Shown in pieces: positions 50,461-60,816 of a stretch of 64,000 nt of DNA (its first letter is position 1; each line of letters starts with the position of its first letter). Source of the DNA: Candidatus Peribacteria bacterium (GTDB lineage: Bacteria; Patescibacteria; JAEDAM01; Absconditabacterales; Absconditicoccaceae). Made by a program: the position numbers and the translations under genes. A model generated the notes under the pieces. It was not told the origin of the DNA. It saw nothing but the letters and a program-made list of their open reading frames with translations, and searched no databases. The DNA lies in assembly GCA_031261265.1 (NCBI GenBank), contig JAISKI010000034.1, forward strand, positions 1 to 64,000, written 5' to 3'.

Positions 50461-50658
50461 ATGATCAAATTTTTCAAAGATCTCCTGATCTATCCTTTCC
50501 AAAAAGACAAAACAGAGAATAGAGCGAATCAGCTTTTTACTTCGCTTTTCAAGGACTTCCCTGCACTTTTTTGGATCAAACCAACCTTCAAAAAACTCTT
50601 TATTCCGATTATCATCATCATCCATTACCTTTTTAACACTTGAAAAAAGAAAAAATAA
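50461..50658 (+). CDS. Small basic membrane protein (65 aa)
   Basis: The protein is basic and aromatic with one C-terminal hydrophobic stretch (LFIPIIIIIHYLF) and a Lys-rich end after a TGA Gly. Its stop codon overlaps the dtd start (TAATG), showing translational coupling. Confidence 0.6.
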
Positions 50659-51143
50659 TGCGTCTCGTCATCCAATCCGTAGAAACAGCTTCCGTTAAAG
50701 TATTGCCTATGGTTTCCTCCTTAGAGGAGGAGCACGTCGAAGCCGAAGGAGGTTCTAAGAGGTCTATCTCCAGAGGAATCCTCATTTATCTCTGAATCTC
50801 TACCGCAGATCTCCTCGATTATCCAGACAAAATTGAAAAAATCGTCCGCAAACTCCCAACCATCAGATTTCTAGAGGGAGAAAAAGGGATAAATCTGTCT
50901 CTCAACGATATAGATGGAGAAATTTTGCTGATCTCCAATTTCACAGTCTATGGGAGAAATCACAAAGGAACTTCCATGGAATTCACAGGTTCTGCTCCCT
51001 TCACCGAAGCAAAAGCTATTTACGAGTATTTTATTGAAGAAGCTCTCGCCTCTGGGCGAAAATTACAAACAGGAGAATTCTGAGCAGAGATGCAGGTGAC
51101 ATCAGAGAACAGGGGACCGATCAATTATGTGTTTGATTATTAG
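50658..51143 (+). CDS. dtd: D-aminoacyl-tRNA deacylase with internal repeat insert
   Basis: Dtd hydrolyses D-amino acids (and glycine mischarged on non-Gly tRNAs) from tRNA. The 161-residue protein has MRLVIQSVETASVKV, RGILIYLGIS, the catalytic-region ISNFTVYG (family usually SQFTLYG, so Gln is Asn) and the Gly-cisPro-region ENRGPINYV. Residues about 18-37 (MVSSLEEEHVEAEGGSKRS) are longer than usual and come from a palindromic, repeat-like stretch (CCTCC-TTAGA-GGAGG). Two Gly are TGA. Quality control of Gly-tRNA could matter in a code with extra Gly codons. Confidence 0.82.
50715..50757. repeat. Palindromic insert within dtd
   Basis: CCTCC/GGAGG hairpin followed by GAAGCCGAAGGAGG, GC-rich compared with the flanks and absent from typical Dtd proteins. 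It resembles pieces of repeat family A only loosely. Confidence 0.45.
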
Positions 51144-51164
51144 AAGATGGTGGATCTTTTGTAG

Positions 51165-51739
51165 ACAAACCCCTCTTCCGTCCTCCTACTCTTAGCTCGT
51201 CGCCCTCCCTCTCCCCTTATCAGGGGAGTACGCTACTAATATTTTAATTTCTATGTAGTACAATATGGAAGCTAGTGGATTTATTCCCTACAATTCTTCT
51301 CTAATAGTATATGCAAAGGAAAACAGAAAAAGACCAAAGGCTACCAAAGCAGAAGAATTAGTATGGCATTGCATCTTAAAAGGAAAGAGAATGCTTTGAT
51401 ATAAATTTATCAGACAAAAAGTTATTGATTATTTCATCTTGGATTTTTATTGTGCAGAGTTAATGTTGGGAATAGAAATAGATGGTTGATATCATAATGA
51501 TCAAACACAAGCAGAATACGACGAAGAAAGAACCATAAGATTAAACAAATTATGAATAACTATTTTGAGAATAAAAAATGAAGAAGTTTTACAACATCTG
51601 GAAGAAGTAAAACAATATATACAATATCATATACAGCAGCTAATAAATAAACAGTAATTATAAACAATAGTTGCGTTTCCCCTTGATAAGGGGGAGGGAG
51701 GACGACGAGCTAAGAGTAGGAGGACGGAAGGGGGTTTGT
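51165..51739. mobile_element. DUF559 cassette with about 68-bp inverted repeats
   Basis: Left end 51165-51233 and right end 51673-51739 are inverted copies (shared blocks ACAAACCCC, CTTCCGTCCTCCTACTCTTA, GCTCGTCG). They belong to repeat family A and enclose a single DUF559 gene. This is the arrangement expected for an autonomous element whose internal deletions would yield the solitary copies elsewhere in the window. Confidence 0.75.
51265..51657 (+). CDS. DUF559 endonuclease-like protein
   Basis: The 130-residue protein matches DUF559 along its length: KATKAEELVWHCILKGKRML, YKFIRQKVIDYFILDFYC, GIEIDGGYHND (acidic motif of the Vsr/PD-(D/E)XK-like fold), RTIRLNKLGITILRI. The domain is related to very-short-patch repair and restriction-like nucleases. 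Three Gly are TGA. It is the only gene between the inverted repeats. Confidence 0.88.
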
Positions 51740-51826
51740 GGGGAAAACTCCAATTTTTTTGCAAAATTTGCAAAATAAACATTTTCAAGTATAATTAAAA
51801 ACACATTTTATAATCTTTACATTATT

Positions 51827-52447
51827 ATGATTCTCAATATAGAAGATTTCAATCCCCGAGGGGAATATAGTCCTCATCAACAAGATTTACTTAACGAACG
51901 AAAATCTCAACTTGAAATAGATTTTTTAGATTTAACTCCTTTTAGTGATCCAGACTTTTTGACAAAATTTGAACAGAAAATACCAAAACAAGAACAAATA
52001 AACTATGTAATCAATACCAATAATTATAAGGTAAAAAATGGCTATAAAAAATCACTTAATTATGACCCTCATTATGTTTTAGTCACTAGAAGAGCTATAC
52101 ATACACAAGCAAAGAAACCTGAACAATATTGGACAGATGAACATAGAGTTGCTAGATTTGGCTTAAATCAAGAAATACCGAAATGACCACATAGGTATTA
52201 TAGTGTAATTATAATAACAACCTTACAAGCATTAATAGACCATGGAATAGAAGATTACGGAGGAGGATTTAGTGACGGAGAGATTAAAATAAATGGGAAG
52301 AATTTTGATAAGGGTAAGATATTATTTATTTATAAACCAAAAGGTGAACTTGAAGATCTGAAATTTTATACTAAAGGTGGTTGAATGAAAAAAACTGAAT
52401 TGTTAGAAATATTAAAAAAGCAACATAAAGAACAGTACGGCTATTAA
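51827..52447 (+). CDS. Hypothetical protein (206 aa)
   Basis: A soluble protein with N-terminal ILNIEDFNPRGEYSPHQQDL and a middle part NYDPHYVLVTRRAIHTQ; two Gly are TGA (52184-52186, 52382-52384). Its stop overlaps the recG stop on the other strand by 3 bp. No family recognised. Confidence 0.65.
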
Positions 52448-54636
52448 GCAAGCACATCCCCGATCCTTTCCTCCAAAAACTTCTGCAACCCTGGCAACCC
52501 CTCCAACTTCGGATGTTTTTTCAAAAGCCATATCGCACCTTCTTGCACTTTCTCCAAAAATCTCAAATCCGTTAAGATCTCCAAAGGGACATCACTATCT
52601 CCTGACTGCATCGTCCCCAAAATCTCTCCCGAACCACGATTCTGTAAATCCAGTTCAGCTAGTTTAAATCCATCTGTAGTTGTCTCCATAATCTTTAACC
52701 TCTGATAGGCATCACCAGACTTTTTTTGGGTCTCCAAAAAACAATACGATTTCATCGTAGAACGACCAATTCTTCCTCTCAACTGATGCAACTGCGACAA
52801 CCCAAACCTTTCTGCATTTTTGATAATCATAATGGTGGCTTCTGGCACATCCACACCCACTTCTATGACGGTCGTAGATACCAATAAGCATTTCTTCCCA
52901 GATTTAAAATCATTCATGACCTCATCCTTCTCTTTGGCGGACATCCTTCCATGTAAAAGTCAGATTTTACCTGCTGGTAATTCAGAAAAAAAGGCTGAAA
53001 TCTCATGATATTGAGTTGTTGCAGACTTCACGTCATCCATCTTTTCACTATCTTCGATCAAAGGAGTCACCACAAACACTCTCTGCCCCTGCTCAATCTT
53101 CTGTAAAATCCACGGTTTTAGCTTTAAATATTCATGTTCTGAAATCACTTTACTATCAATCGGCACACGTCCCGCTGGTAATTCATCAATCACACTCACA
53201 TCAAATTCTCCAAAAAACGCCAAAGCCATTGACCTCGGAATGGGAGTCGCAGTCATCTGCAAAATATGAGGAGAATCGAACCTCTTGAATATCGCCCTTT
53301 GCTTTACTCCAAATTTATGTTGTTCATCAATACAAACAAATTGCAAATTATGAAAACCTACATCTTCCTGCAACACGGCATGAGTCGCCACCACTACATC
53401 GATTTTCCCTTCTTTCAGTCAGCGTTTTATTTCCTCTTTTCTTCCTTTCGTCAAAGAACCTGTAAGTAGCTCCACTCTCAATCCGAGGGGCAACAAAAGC
53501 TTTGCCAGCGTTTTATAATGCTGATTCGCCAACACTTCCAACGGAGCTAAGAGCACAGACTGTCCACCAAAGGTTTTCCACACATACCACATTGCAATAG
53601 TAGCCACAATCGTTTTTCCACTTCCTACATCTCCTTGTAGCAATCTCAACATCGGTTTTCCACGATAAAAATCTTCCAAAATCTGTACAATCACTTTTTT
53701 TTGTGCTACCGTTAAAGAAAAAGAAAGCTGATCCAAAATCGGTTTCAATATCTCCCAATGGGGAGTTTCTTGCAGGGGAGGAGTCTCCAAACTTCCCTGA
53801 TATTCCAACTTATTCATCAGAGAAAAAAGCTGAATCCTAAGTAATCTATCAAAAAACAATCTATGTAAAGCTTTTTTCTTCATTTCCTCATTCTCAGGAT
53901 AATGCAGATTTTTCATCGTCTCCACTACATCCAAGAGTCCAAATTGTTGCATAAATTCTTCGGGCAAGTATTCAGAAAAAATTTCAGGGATCCTATCCAA
54001 ATTATTCCATACTTTCTGTGCAAATCGTCCTGGCTTAATTCCCTGCATTTCTGAATAAATCGGGAAAATCCTCCCTGAATTGTAGGTGTTTTGTTCAACA
54101 ACCCCCTCTTCCGACCCTAAACTTGTAGGGTCTCCCTCTCCCCCTGACAGAGGAGTAAACTTTACGACTCAGTTTATGCTTTCAATATAGTTTTCCTCCC
54201 TGTCAGGGGAGGTCCCCGAAGGGGGGAGGGGTTGTTCAGCACTAGCTGGCACCACATCAGGATGAGAAAAAATAATCTTCCCAAATTTCATTTGGGGCTT
54301 TCCTACGATGATATACCAGCTTTTTTCTACTAATTTACTTGCCAAATACGCTGAATTAAAAATACTGATATATCCAATATTCCCGTTCTGATCCTCAAAT
54401 TTTATATCATAAATCATTCTTCCCCCTCTGCTTCGTTGCTTTTTCTGCAGAATCATTCCTTTGGTGGACGTCACCCCTTTTTCATTAAAAATCAGCTCAT
54501 TCAAGGGCTTGATATTTGACCTATCTTCATATGCCCTCGGAAAATAATTGAAAAAATCTTTTAAATTCTGAATGCCATTCTGTGCGAGAATGCTAACATA
54601 ACGGGGAGTAGTTTTGAGAAGTTGTTTGAGTTCCAT
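52444..54636 (-). CDS. recG: ATP-dependent DNA helicase RecG with in-frame repeat insert
   Basis: RecG remodels stalled replication forks. The 730-residue protein has the wedge OB domain, Walker A LLQGDVGSGKTIVATIA, DEQH motif IDEQHKFGV, MTATPIPRS, and motif VI QLRGRIGRS. In the wedge domain, between the SHPDVVPASAE strand and SGRIFPIY, an extra stretch of about 45 residues is encoded by a copy of repeat family A (54099-54234). Four TGA Gly join segments that look separate under the standard code. ATG 54636 (MELKQLLKTTPRY) fits the family start. Confidence 0.93.
54099..54234. repeat. Family A repeat inside recG
   Basis: The 136 bp start CAACCCCCTCTTCCGACCCT and end GGAGGGGTTG, closely parallel to the 14582-14732 element. 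It is read through in frame in recG. Confidence 0.88.
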
Positions 54637-54735
54637 ACTCTTATGTATACGCTTTCCGCTTCCAACTTCAACGGATAAATTTGCTCTTGATTTTTGCTGG
54701 TAATATCTGTACAATTCAGAAAAAATCTAAAAAAT

Positions 54736-55359
54736 ATGTCAAAAAAACCCACAAAGACAAAAAGACTCTCCAAGATTTATTGTATCAGAGCTCGCTCTTT
54801 TATTAAGAGACTTGCAATCTGGTTCCTCATCTATTTTGGAATGCTTTGGATACCAGCTTCTCACATTAAGACAGCTGTTTTCTTAATCGCCTTTATCTTG
54901 GTTGAAATGGAAAGAGTGACCGCAATCTTTCACCTTCCTCACCAAAAAAAGAAAGAGAAAAAAGTCAGAAAACAACCAAATCCTCCGAAATTCCTTCTGA
55001 AGGTAAAAAAACTGATTCGAAAGGTCAGAATATTCTTCCTTCAGACGAAATTAGGAAAAAAATTCTGGATTTGGTTTGGGAAGCTGGAAAAAAGACTGGA
55101 TAAGGTAATCGAGAAATCTCGGTATCTTACCCGAGTACGAAAAAAATTCCAGCACAAGACCGTAAAAGCAGTTATTCGTTTCCTCGTGTTGGTAATGTTC
55201 CTTATTCCATTCCCAGGTACCACAGACATAGCATTAGCAACCTTATGGGGAGTAGTTCTGTTCTGGGTTGCTATTGAAATGCTTATAGAGTGGTTATTAA
55301 CTGCTCTGGAAATGGGAGTGGAACTCCTGGTGAAAATTATCAAAAGAAGACGACACTGA
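54736..55359 (+). CDS. Basic membrane protein, unknown
   Basis: The 207-residue protein has an N-terminal membrane hairpin (residues about 25-62), a very basic central region (KKKEKKVRKQPNPPKF and similar), and two C-terminal membrane segments (FLVLVMFLIPFPGTTDIALA, WGVVLFWVAIEMLIEWLL). No TGA. It is divergent from recG, with about 100 bp between starts, and ends in a strong terminator. Confidence 0.65.
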   Translation: MSKKPTKTKRLSKIYCIRARSFIKRLAIWFLIYFGMLWIPASHIKTAVFLIAFILVEMERVTAIFHLPHQKKKEKKVRKQPNPPKFLLKVKKLIRKVRIFFLQTKLGKKFWIWFGKLEKRLDKVIEKSRYLTRVRKKFQHKTVKAVIRFLVLVMFLIPFPGTTDIALATLWGVVLFWVAIEMLIEWLLTALEMGVELLVKIIKRRRH

Positions 55360-55382
55360 AACCCAGTGCCGTCCTTTTTTTT
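55349..55382 (+). terminator. Terminator of the basic membrane protein gene
   Basis: 10-bp stem GACGACACTG / CAGTGCCGTC (one mismatch) with a run of T; it overlaps the stop codon. Confidence 0.85.
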
Positions 55383-55434
55383 ATTTCTCTTTGATTTTAC
55401 TCCCCTTATTTATATAGTATAAGTTGAAGGTTAT

Positions 55435-55463
55435 ATTCCACTATCAGTATACTCAAAAAAATC
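55435..55463. repeat. Direct repeat before the HD gene, copy 1
   Basis: About 28 bp starting ATTCCACTATCAGTATACTC recur at 56169-56197, on the far side of the HD gene; a degenerate third piece (TTTACTCAAAAAAATCTAAA) lies near 56284. Confidence 0.75.
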
Positions 55464-55489
55464 TAACTTTATCATTCATCTTCTCAACA

Positions 55490-56059
55490 ATGGAAAGAGC
55501 ACAAGCACGAGAACTGCTAAAAAAGTACAATAAAGAATCTTTTCATCTCAAACATGCCCTTATTGTGGAAGGGGTAATGAAATATTTTGCCGAACTCCTA
55601 GGATATGAAGATGAAAGAGAATTTCGAGGGATTGTAGGACTCCTTCACGACTTGGATTTTGAAATATATCCTCACGAACATTGCACCAAAAGCCAAGAAA
55701 TAATGAAAGCTGAAGGCATTGACGAACGCATCATTCACGCGACAGCTAGCCACGGATACGGGATTACGGTTGATATCAAACCAGAACATCAAATGGAAAA
55801 AGTATTATATGCCGTAGATGAATTGACAGGATTGATTGGAGCCCTAGCGTTGATGAGACCCTCTAAATCCGTGCAAGATATGGAACTTTCCTCAGTAAAG
55901 AAAAAATTTAAGGACAAAAAGTTTGCATCTGGTTGTTCCAGAGAGGTTATCATAAAAGGGGCAGAAATGCTTGGTTGGGAATTAGATTATTTGATTGAGC
56001 AAACAATCTCGGCTATGAGAGAAGACGAAGAAGAGATTAACAAGTATTTAACTTTTTAA
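55490..56059 (+). CDS. HD-domain phosphohydrolase
   Basis: The 189-residue protein has H..A (LKHALIVEGVMKYFAELLG), the HD pair GLLHDLDFE, ATASHGYG and AVDELTGLIGALALMRPSK, as in small HDIG proteins annotated as hydrolases or tRNA-nucleotidyltransferase-like HD proteins. Metal-dependent phosphohydrolase activity is expected; the substrate is unknown. No TGA. ATG 55490 is chosen because upstream in-frame sequence is repeat. Confidence 0.85.
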   Translation: MERAQARELLKKYNKESFHLKHALIVEGVMKYFAELLGYEDEREFRGIVGLLHDLDFEIYPHEHCTKSQEIMKAEGIDERIIHATASHGYGITVDIKPEHQMEKVLYAVDELTGLIGALALMRPSKSVQDMELSSVKKKFKDKKFASGCSREVIIKGAEMLGWELDYLIEQTISAMREDEEEINKYLTF

Positions 56060-56347
56060 CTTATCAAAACCCTATAAAAATGTATGTGCAGTTCCGACCA
56101 AAAGAAAAACCCACACCTATCCCATAAGGGAAAGCAAGTGAACAAGCACTACAGTTCGGTGTGGATTCAATTCCACTATCAGTATACTCAAAAAAAATCA
56201 AAATGCAAGAAAAAATGCAAAAAAATGAAATAACAAAAAATCCACCCATCAGGATTGCTCCTCTGGTGGATGTTGCAGTAGCAATTTACTCAAAAAAATC
56301 TAAAAATCAAGTAAAAATACACAAAAGTTTTATCAGTATATATTATA
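56060..56347. other. Gap with repeat and broken ORF
   Basis: The stretch holds the second copy of the direct repeat (56169-56197). A frame starting MYVQFRPKEKPTPIP is stopped by TAA at 56125-56127 and then continues (KASEQALQFGVDSIPLSVYS) into the HAD start region. It may be a decayed gene; I do not call it. Confidence 0.4.
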
Positions 56348-56887
56348 ATGCCTATCATTACAGCAATAGCATTTGATCTAGGAGGAGTGCTTATAAAAGA
56401 GAATGAGTATCACTTATCTCCTACAGAACAACTATTGGAAAGACAATTTGGGAATATCAACAATGATGAAACATATTATCAACGAGCTATCAAAGAAACA
56501 GGATTATCAAAAAAAGAAATAAAAAAAATAGTCGAACATATCGTTGTAAATATGTATGAACTTAGAACCACAGATATCTTCCAAAAACTTCCAAAACTTA
56601 AATTAGCTATTGCAAGCAACCACCTTTCCGCTATACATAAGTGGATAGAAAAATCTGATGTGTGAAAGTATTTTGACTATATCCTGATATCAGCGGATGT
56701 AAAAGTTGAGAAACCTCATTCAGCATTCTATCAAAGATTGATTGAATGATTAAATGAAAAGCCTGAGAATATCCTCTTCATAGATGATGATAGCAAAAAT
56801 ATTGAGTGAGCAAAAATTGCCTGATTACAAACGTTATTATATGATCGTTCCAAAAACTTACTAGAAGAAGTTCTAAAAAATATGTAA
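56348..56887 (+). CDS. HAD-superfamily hydrolase
   Basis: The 179-residue protein has motif I IAFDLGGVL, motif II LAIASNH, the catalytic Lys in VKVEKPHSAF and motif IV ILFIDDDSKNIEGAK (Gly TGA), in normal order for a short HAD-IA phosphatase. The first motif has DLG instead of DxD, as in several HAD-like proteins with reduced or altered activity. Four Gly are TGA. Confidence 0.85.
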
Positions 56888-56924
56888 AAAAATGAGAAAA
56901 ATATTGTAAATATTCAGCTTTCCT

Positions 56925-56963
56925 TAAATCTTCTGTAATCTTTTAAAAATCTTCCGTAATCTT
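56925..56963. repeat. Family B repeat directly before dnaA
   Basis: AAATCTTCTGTAATCTT (56926-56942) and AAATCTTCCGTAATCTT (56947-56963) are tandem copies of the motif found in the inverted ends of the GxxExxY cassette (AATCTTCTGAAATCTT). The second copy abuts the dnaA ATG. Confidence 0.7.
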
Positions 56964-58439
56964 ATGTTATTAGACCTCCCCGAAACCTACACCCCAGAAA
57001 AAAAAGCCTACTTGACCGACCTTCGGACCAAGGTCATTTTGCACATCTCGGCTCAGCACGACCACAAAAAGCTGATTACTTTCCTCCCCAAGGCGGGTAT
57101 CGTGAATATCGAAGACACCGACAAGAAAGTCTACCTCGGCTTCGCGAATGAATTCGCCCTGACCCAGGCAAAGAAAATTTTCAACAAATCCCTCAAAGAA
57201 GCCGTTCACGAGCTGTACAATCCCCAATTTGATATAGAATTTGTCATCTATCCTCCGTTTTCCAACGGTTCCCCTCTCCTCATTGATCTCAAAAAAATCC
57301 TCAATATCAAAGATACTCCCAAATCCAGTGAACCCGTAGAAAGAGAAATGAAATCTGAATTATCTTCTTATTTCGGGATTCTCTTCGACCCCAATTTCAG
57401 ATTTGATAATTTCGTCGCAGGAGCCAACAACCAATTCGCTTTTTCAGCAGCAAAAGCCGTTGCAGAAAATCCGTGAACAGCTTACAACCCGCTTTTCATC
57501 TACGGAAATGTGGGACTCGGAAAAACTCATTTGATGCAAGCTATCGGAAACGAAATCACTGCAAATGACCCGAAAAAAGTAGCCATTTATCTCCCTGCTA
57601 CCAAGTTGGTAGATGAAATTGTGCAAGCTATTAGGGGAAATAAACTCAATACCCTGATGAGAAAATTTGATGATGTGGATGCTTTGCTCATTGATGATAT
57701 CCAGTTTCTCGCTGGGAAGGACAAAACACAGGAGATTTTCCACAATATTTTCAATGATTTTCATATGAAGAAAAAGCAGGTGATAATGTCCTCTGATCGC
57801 CCTCCCAAGGAGTTGATCGATATTGAAAGTAGACTGAGAAGCAGATTTGCTCTTGGTTTGGTTGCAGACATCCAAGCACCCGATTTTGAAACGAGGATCG
57901 CGATTCTAGAAGCTAAACTAGAGGCGAAACAGGAAACTATTGATACCGAGTTTCTTTCTCTCATCGCTCAGCATATTAAGTCTAATGTTCGTGAACTCGA
58001 AGGTGCCTTAAATATTCTGCTCACAAGAAAAAAGCTCTCTGGAAACGAAACCTCAGCAGACGATGTACAAGCCTGCCTTCAAACACTGGGCTATACTCCT
58101 TCCTCCTCCAGAGCCACAGTGGAAGAGGCTTCTTTACACAATAAAAAATCAGATCAATCTTTCGATAATATCGTAGAAATGGTGGCGAATTACTATGCTC
58201 TTTCTGTGGCTGAACTCAAATCCGATTGCAGAAAAAAGGAAATCACTACAGCCAGACAGATTTTGATGCTGATCGCAAAAAAGTATTTCAAATGGACGTT
58301 AGAAAAAATCGGGGAATATTTTGGTGGAAAAAACCATGCTACAGCGATTTACGCAATTGGAAATATTGAGAAAAAGCTGAAAACAGATGAGACAATTCTC
58401 CATGATTATCAGATATTTATGGAATGGGTAGAACAGTAG
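56964..58439 (+). CDS. dnaA: Chromosomal replication initiator DnaA
   Basis: DnaA opens the replication origin. The 491-residue protein has the N-terminal domain I, Walker A FIYGNVGLGKTHLMQA, Walker B DALLIDDIQFL, sensor-like VIMSSDRPP and box VII REELEG-like SNVRELEGAL. The C-terminal helix-turn-helix signature is FGGKNHATAIYAI. One TGA Gly (57474-57476, in ENPGTAYNPL). It stands apart from dnaN or recF. I see no cluster of DnaA boxes in the 76-bp upstream gap, which is mostly repeat. Confidence 0.96.
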
Positions 58440-58473
58440 AAAAAGGGATCCCTATTTTATCACACTATAAGAA

Positions 58474-60804
58474 ATGTTCGACTTTTGAATCCTCGGAAAT
58501 AACGCTAGAAACCTGCAGTACATCAAAAAATTCAATCCTAGAAAATCCATTCGTTTGGCTGATAATAAGCAAAAAACGAAACTTTTCCTCTGAGAAAGGG
58601 GAATCCCTTTTGCCGAGACCTATGCCATCATCAGGAACCGTTCAGAATTAAAAGCATTTGATTTCAACACTTTACCACACAAATCCTTCGTGATAAAGCC
58701 CAATCATGGTAGTAAAGGAAGAGGAATCTTTATTGTTTCTCGTGCAGACACCCTACATTTTCAAATTGGTGAAAAAATGTTGAATGAAGCTGAGCTCAAA
58801 CTTCAGCTTGTGGATATCTTAGATGGGGAATACTCTATGACGAATAATGACAGTATTCTCATTGAAGAGAAACTCATCCCTGGCACAGACTTTAAAACTT
58901 TTTGTGACTACGGACTCGCAGATATCAGAATTATTGTATTTAATCTCGTCCCCGTAGCAGCAATGATTAGAATCCCCACCGAAAAATCTGATGGGAAAGC
59001 AAATATCGCTGCGGGAGGGATCGGTTGTGGGATCGATATTACTTCAGGAAAGATTTTTTCCACATTTTCAAATGGAAAACTCTACAAACAGCACTTCCCT
59101 AAAGAAAGTCAATCCTACCAAGGGAGGAAGATTCCCTTTTGGGATGATCTGCTTTTTTTCTCTTCTAAAATCCAGTATTTCGTAAATCTAGGATATCTCG
59201 CATTAGATCGGGTCATCACAGAAGATGGACCAAAACTTTTGGAAATCAATGCGAGGGCGGGATTGGAAGTCCAGAAGATTTCAGATATCAGACTAAAGAA
59301 TATTTTACATAAAATCGAAGATTTGCAAATCCAAGATCCCCAGAAAGGAGTAGAAATAGCAAAAACGCTTCTCTGAAAGGAAATGCATCAGAGAAACGAG
59401 AATTCAAAAATTCTATACTTAGAGCAGAGCGGAACCCTCCATTACAAAGACAAAGACGATTCTGCAGAGCTTGAGTTAGCAGTTCATGTGGATTTGAGTA
59501 AACAAAAAAACTATCTCTCTCCTAGTCTTTATGCGAGGATTCAATGAACTATCCATTACTTACGTATTGATCTCCCAGAGAATACCGTGCTTTTACGTCA
59601 ATTAGAATTTTCCCCTTCAGAGAAACTTTCTCATAGTTGTATCCTTTGAAGAGAAGTGGCAGAAAGTTTCCTAATTAATCCTCAGAAAAAACAAAAAACT
59701 ACGATAAATATTATCAAACCTGAAGCTCTCATCGAAAGCGAAGAAATTGCCCTCCATCAATTGGATAATAAAATAGATATTTTACATAAAAGACTGAACC
59801 TAACAGCAAAACTTAAACCCCAAAATTATTTGAGTGAATTAGATAATTTTCTCATTCGAAAAGGGGAGTACGCCCCAACTTTTTCTTATGCTTTTCCTGA
59901 AAGTAAGAAGCTCTTCCAGCGAAAAGATGAATTGAATCAGCTAAAAGATACCTGCAAAAATGGAACCTTAAAAAGCCCTCTGGTGAAACTTTTCGATGAA
60001 AAGGTGGATGAACTCCTCGTCAGACACCAGCTTTTAGAAGCCTATAAAAAGCAGGATTACGCAGAAATAGAAAAAGGAAATGAACTCTTGCGAGGAGGAT
60101 TTGATGCAAATCTTATCGCCTTGAGTAAAGAAAAACTGGCAACAAGCGAACATAGAGAACTTCTTGGACCAGTACTGGGATTTAGGCAAGTGAAAGAAAA
60201 AATAGAGAAAAGGCTGAGTGATTTAGAAATCTTTGATGTGGAAATTGTAGAAAATTCTGCGAACCTCTCCCGCGTATCCGTGACCATGGGAGAAGAAATA
60301 AAGATCAATATTTCTCAAGGAGTAGAATTCAGAGAAAAGGAGGTAGAAGGGATTATTGCTCATGAAATTGATACCCATTTACTCAGATATGTAAACGGGA
60401 AAAAAAGTGGCTGGAAAATCTTTTCCTCGGGGACTGGGAATTACCTTAGAGATGAAGAGGGACTCGCAATTTGGAATGCCAAACAAAAATTACCAACAGA
60501 ATATGAAAGTTTAGGAATCCGAAAAAAATATTACCTCCTCCATGAGGCAAAAAATCTGAATTTCAAACAACTCTTTGACCTCGCAAGTAGGGTCTATCCT
60601 CAATACTCTTTGGAAGGAAGGTTTAAAGTATGTGTGAGGATGAAAAAAGGGATTATGCACAATGGATCTCAGGTAAAAGGAATCGTTTGGGGAAAAAATA
60701 AAGTGTATTTGGAGGGCTATAAAAAATTGGAAATGCTAAAAGGGATTGATCCGAGAGCATCTTTAGGTAAAATTAAAATAGATGATTTAGATTTTATTCA
60801 TTAA
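58474..60804 (+). CDS. ATP-grasp ligase fused to MATCAP/DUF1704 metallopeptidase
   Basis: Reading UGA as Gly gives one 776-residue ORF. The N-terminal half is an ATP-grasp enzyme of the alpha-L-glutamate-ligase-like type: HKSFVIKPNHGSKGRGIFIV (ATP-binding), ILIEEKLIPG, DIRIIVFN, GPKLLEINARAGLEVQ. The C-terminal half is DUF1704/MATCAP: IIAHEIDTHLLRYVNGKK (HExxTH zinc motif) and LRDEEGLAIWNA (third ligand, EEGLA). MATCAP proteins include tyrosine carboxypeptidases of tubulin. One chain thus joins a peptide-bond-forming and a peptide-cleaving enzyme. The next two genes (RimK-like, 7TM) are 12 and 23 bp apart. Confidence 0.87.
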
Positions 60805-60816
60805 CCACCTGATATC

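Noticed and set aside
54561..54773. Minus-strand upstream start for recG
   Set aside because: ATG 54636 gives the family N-terminus; sequence before it has no RecG similarity and runs into the divergent gene.
56161..56376. 71-codon ORF before the HAD gene
   Set aside because: It starts only with GTG, overlaps the HAD start, and its upstream continuation is blocked by TAA; it contains repeat sequence.
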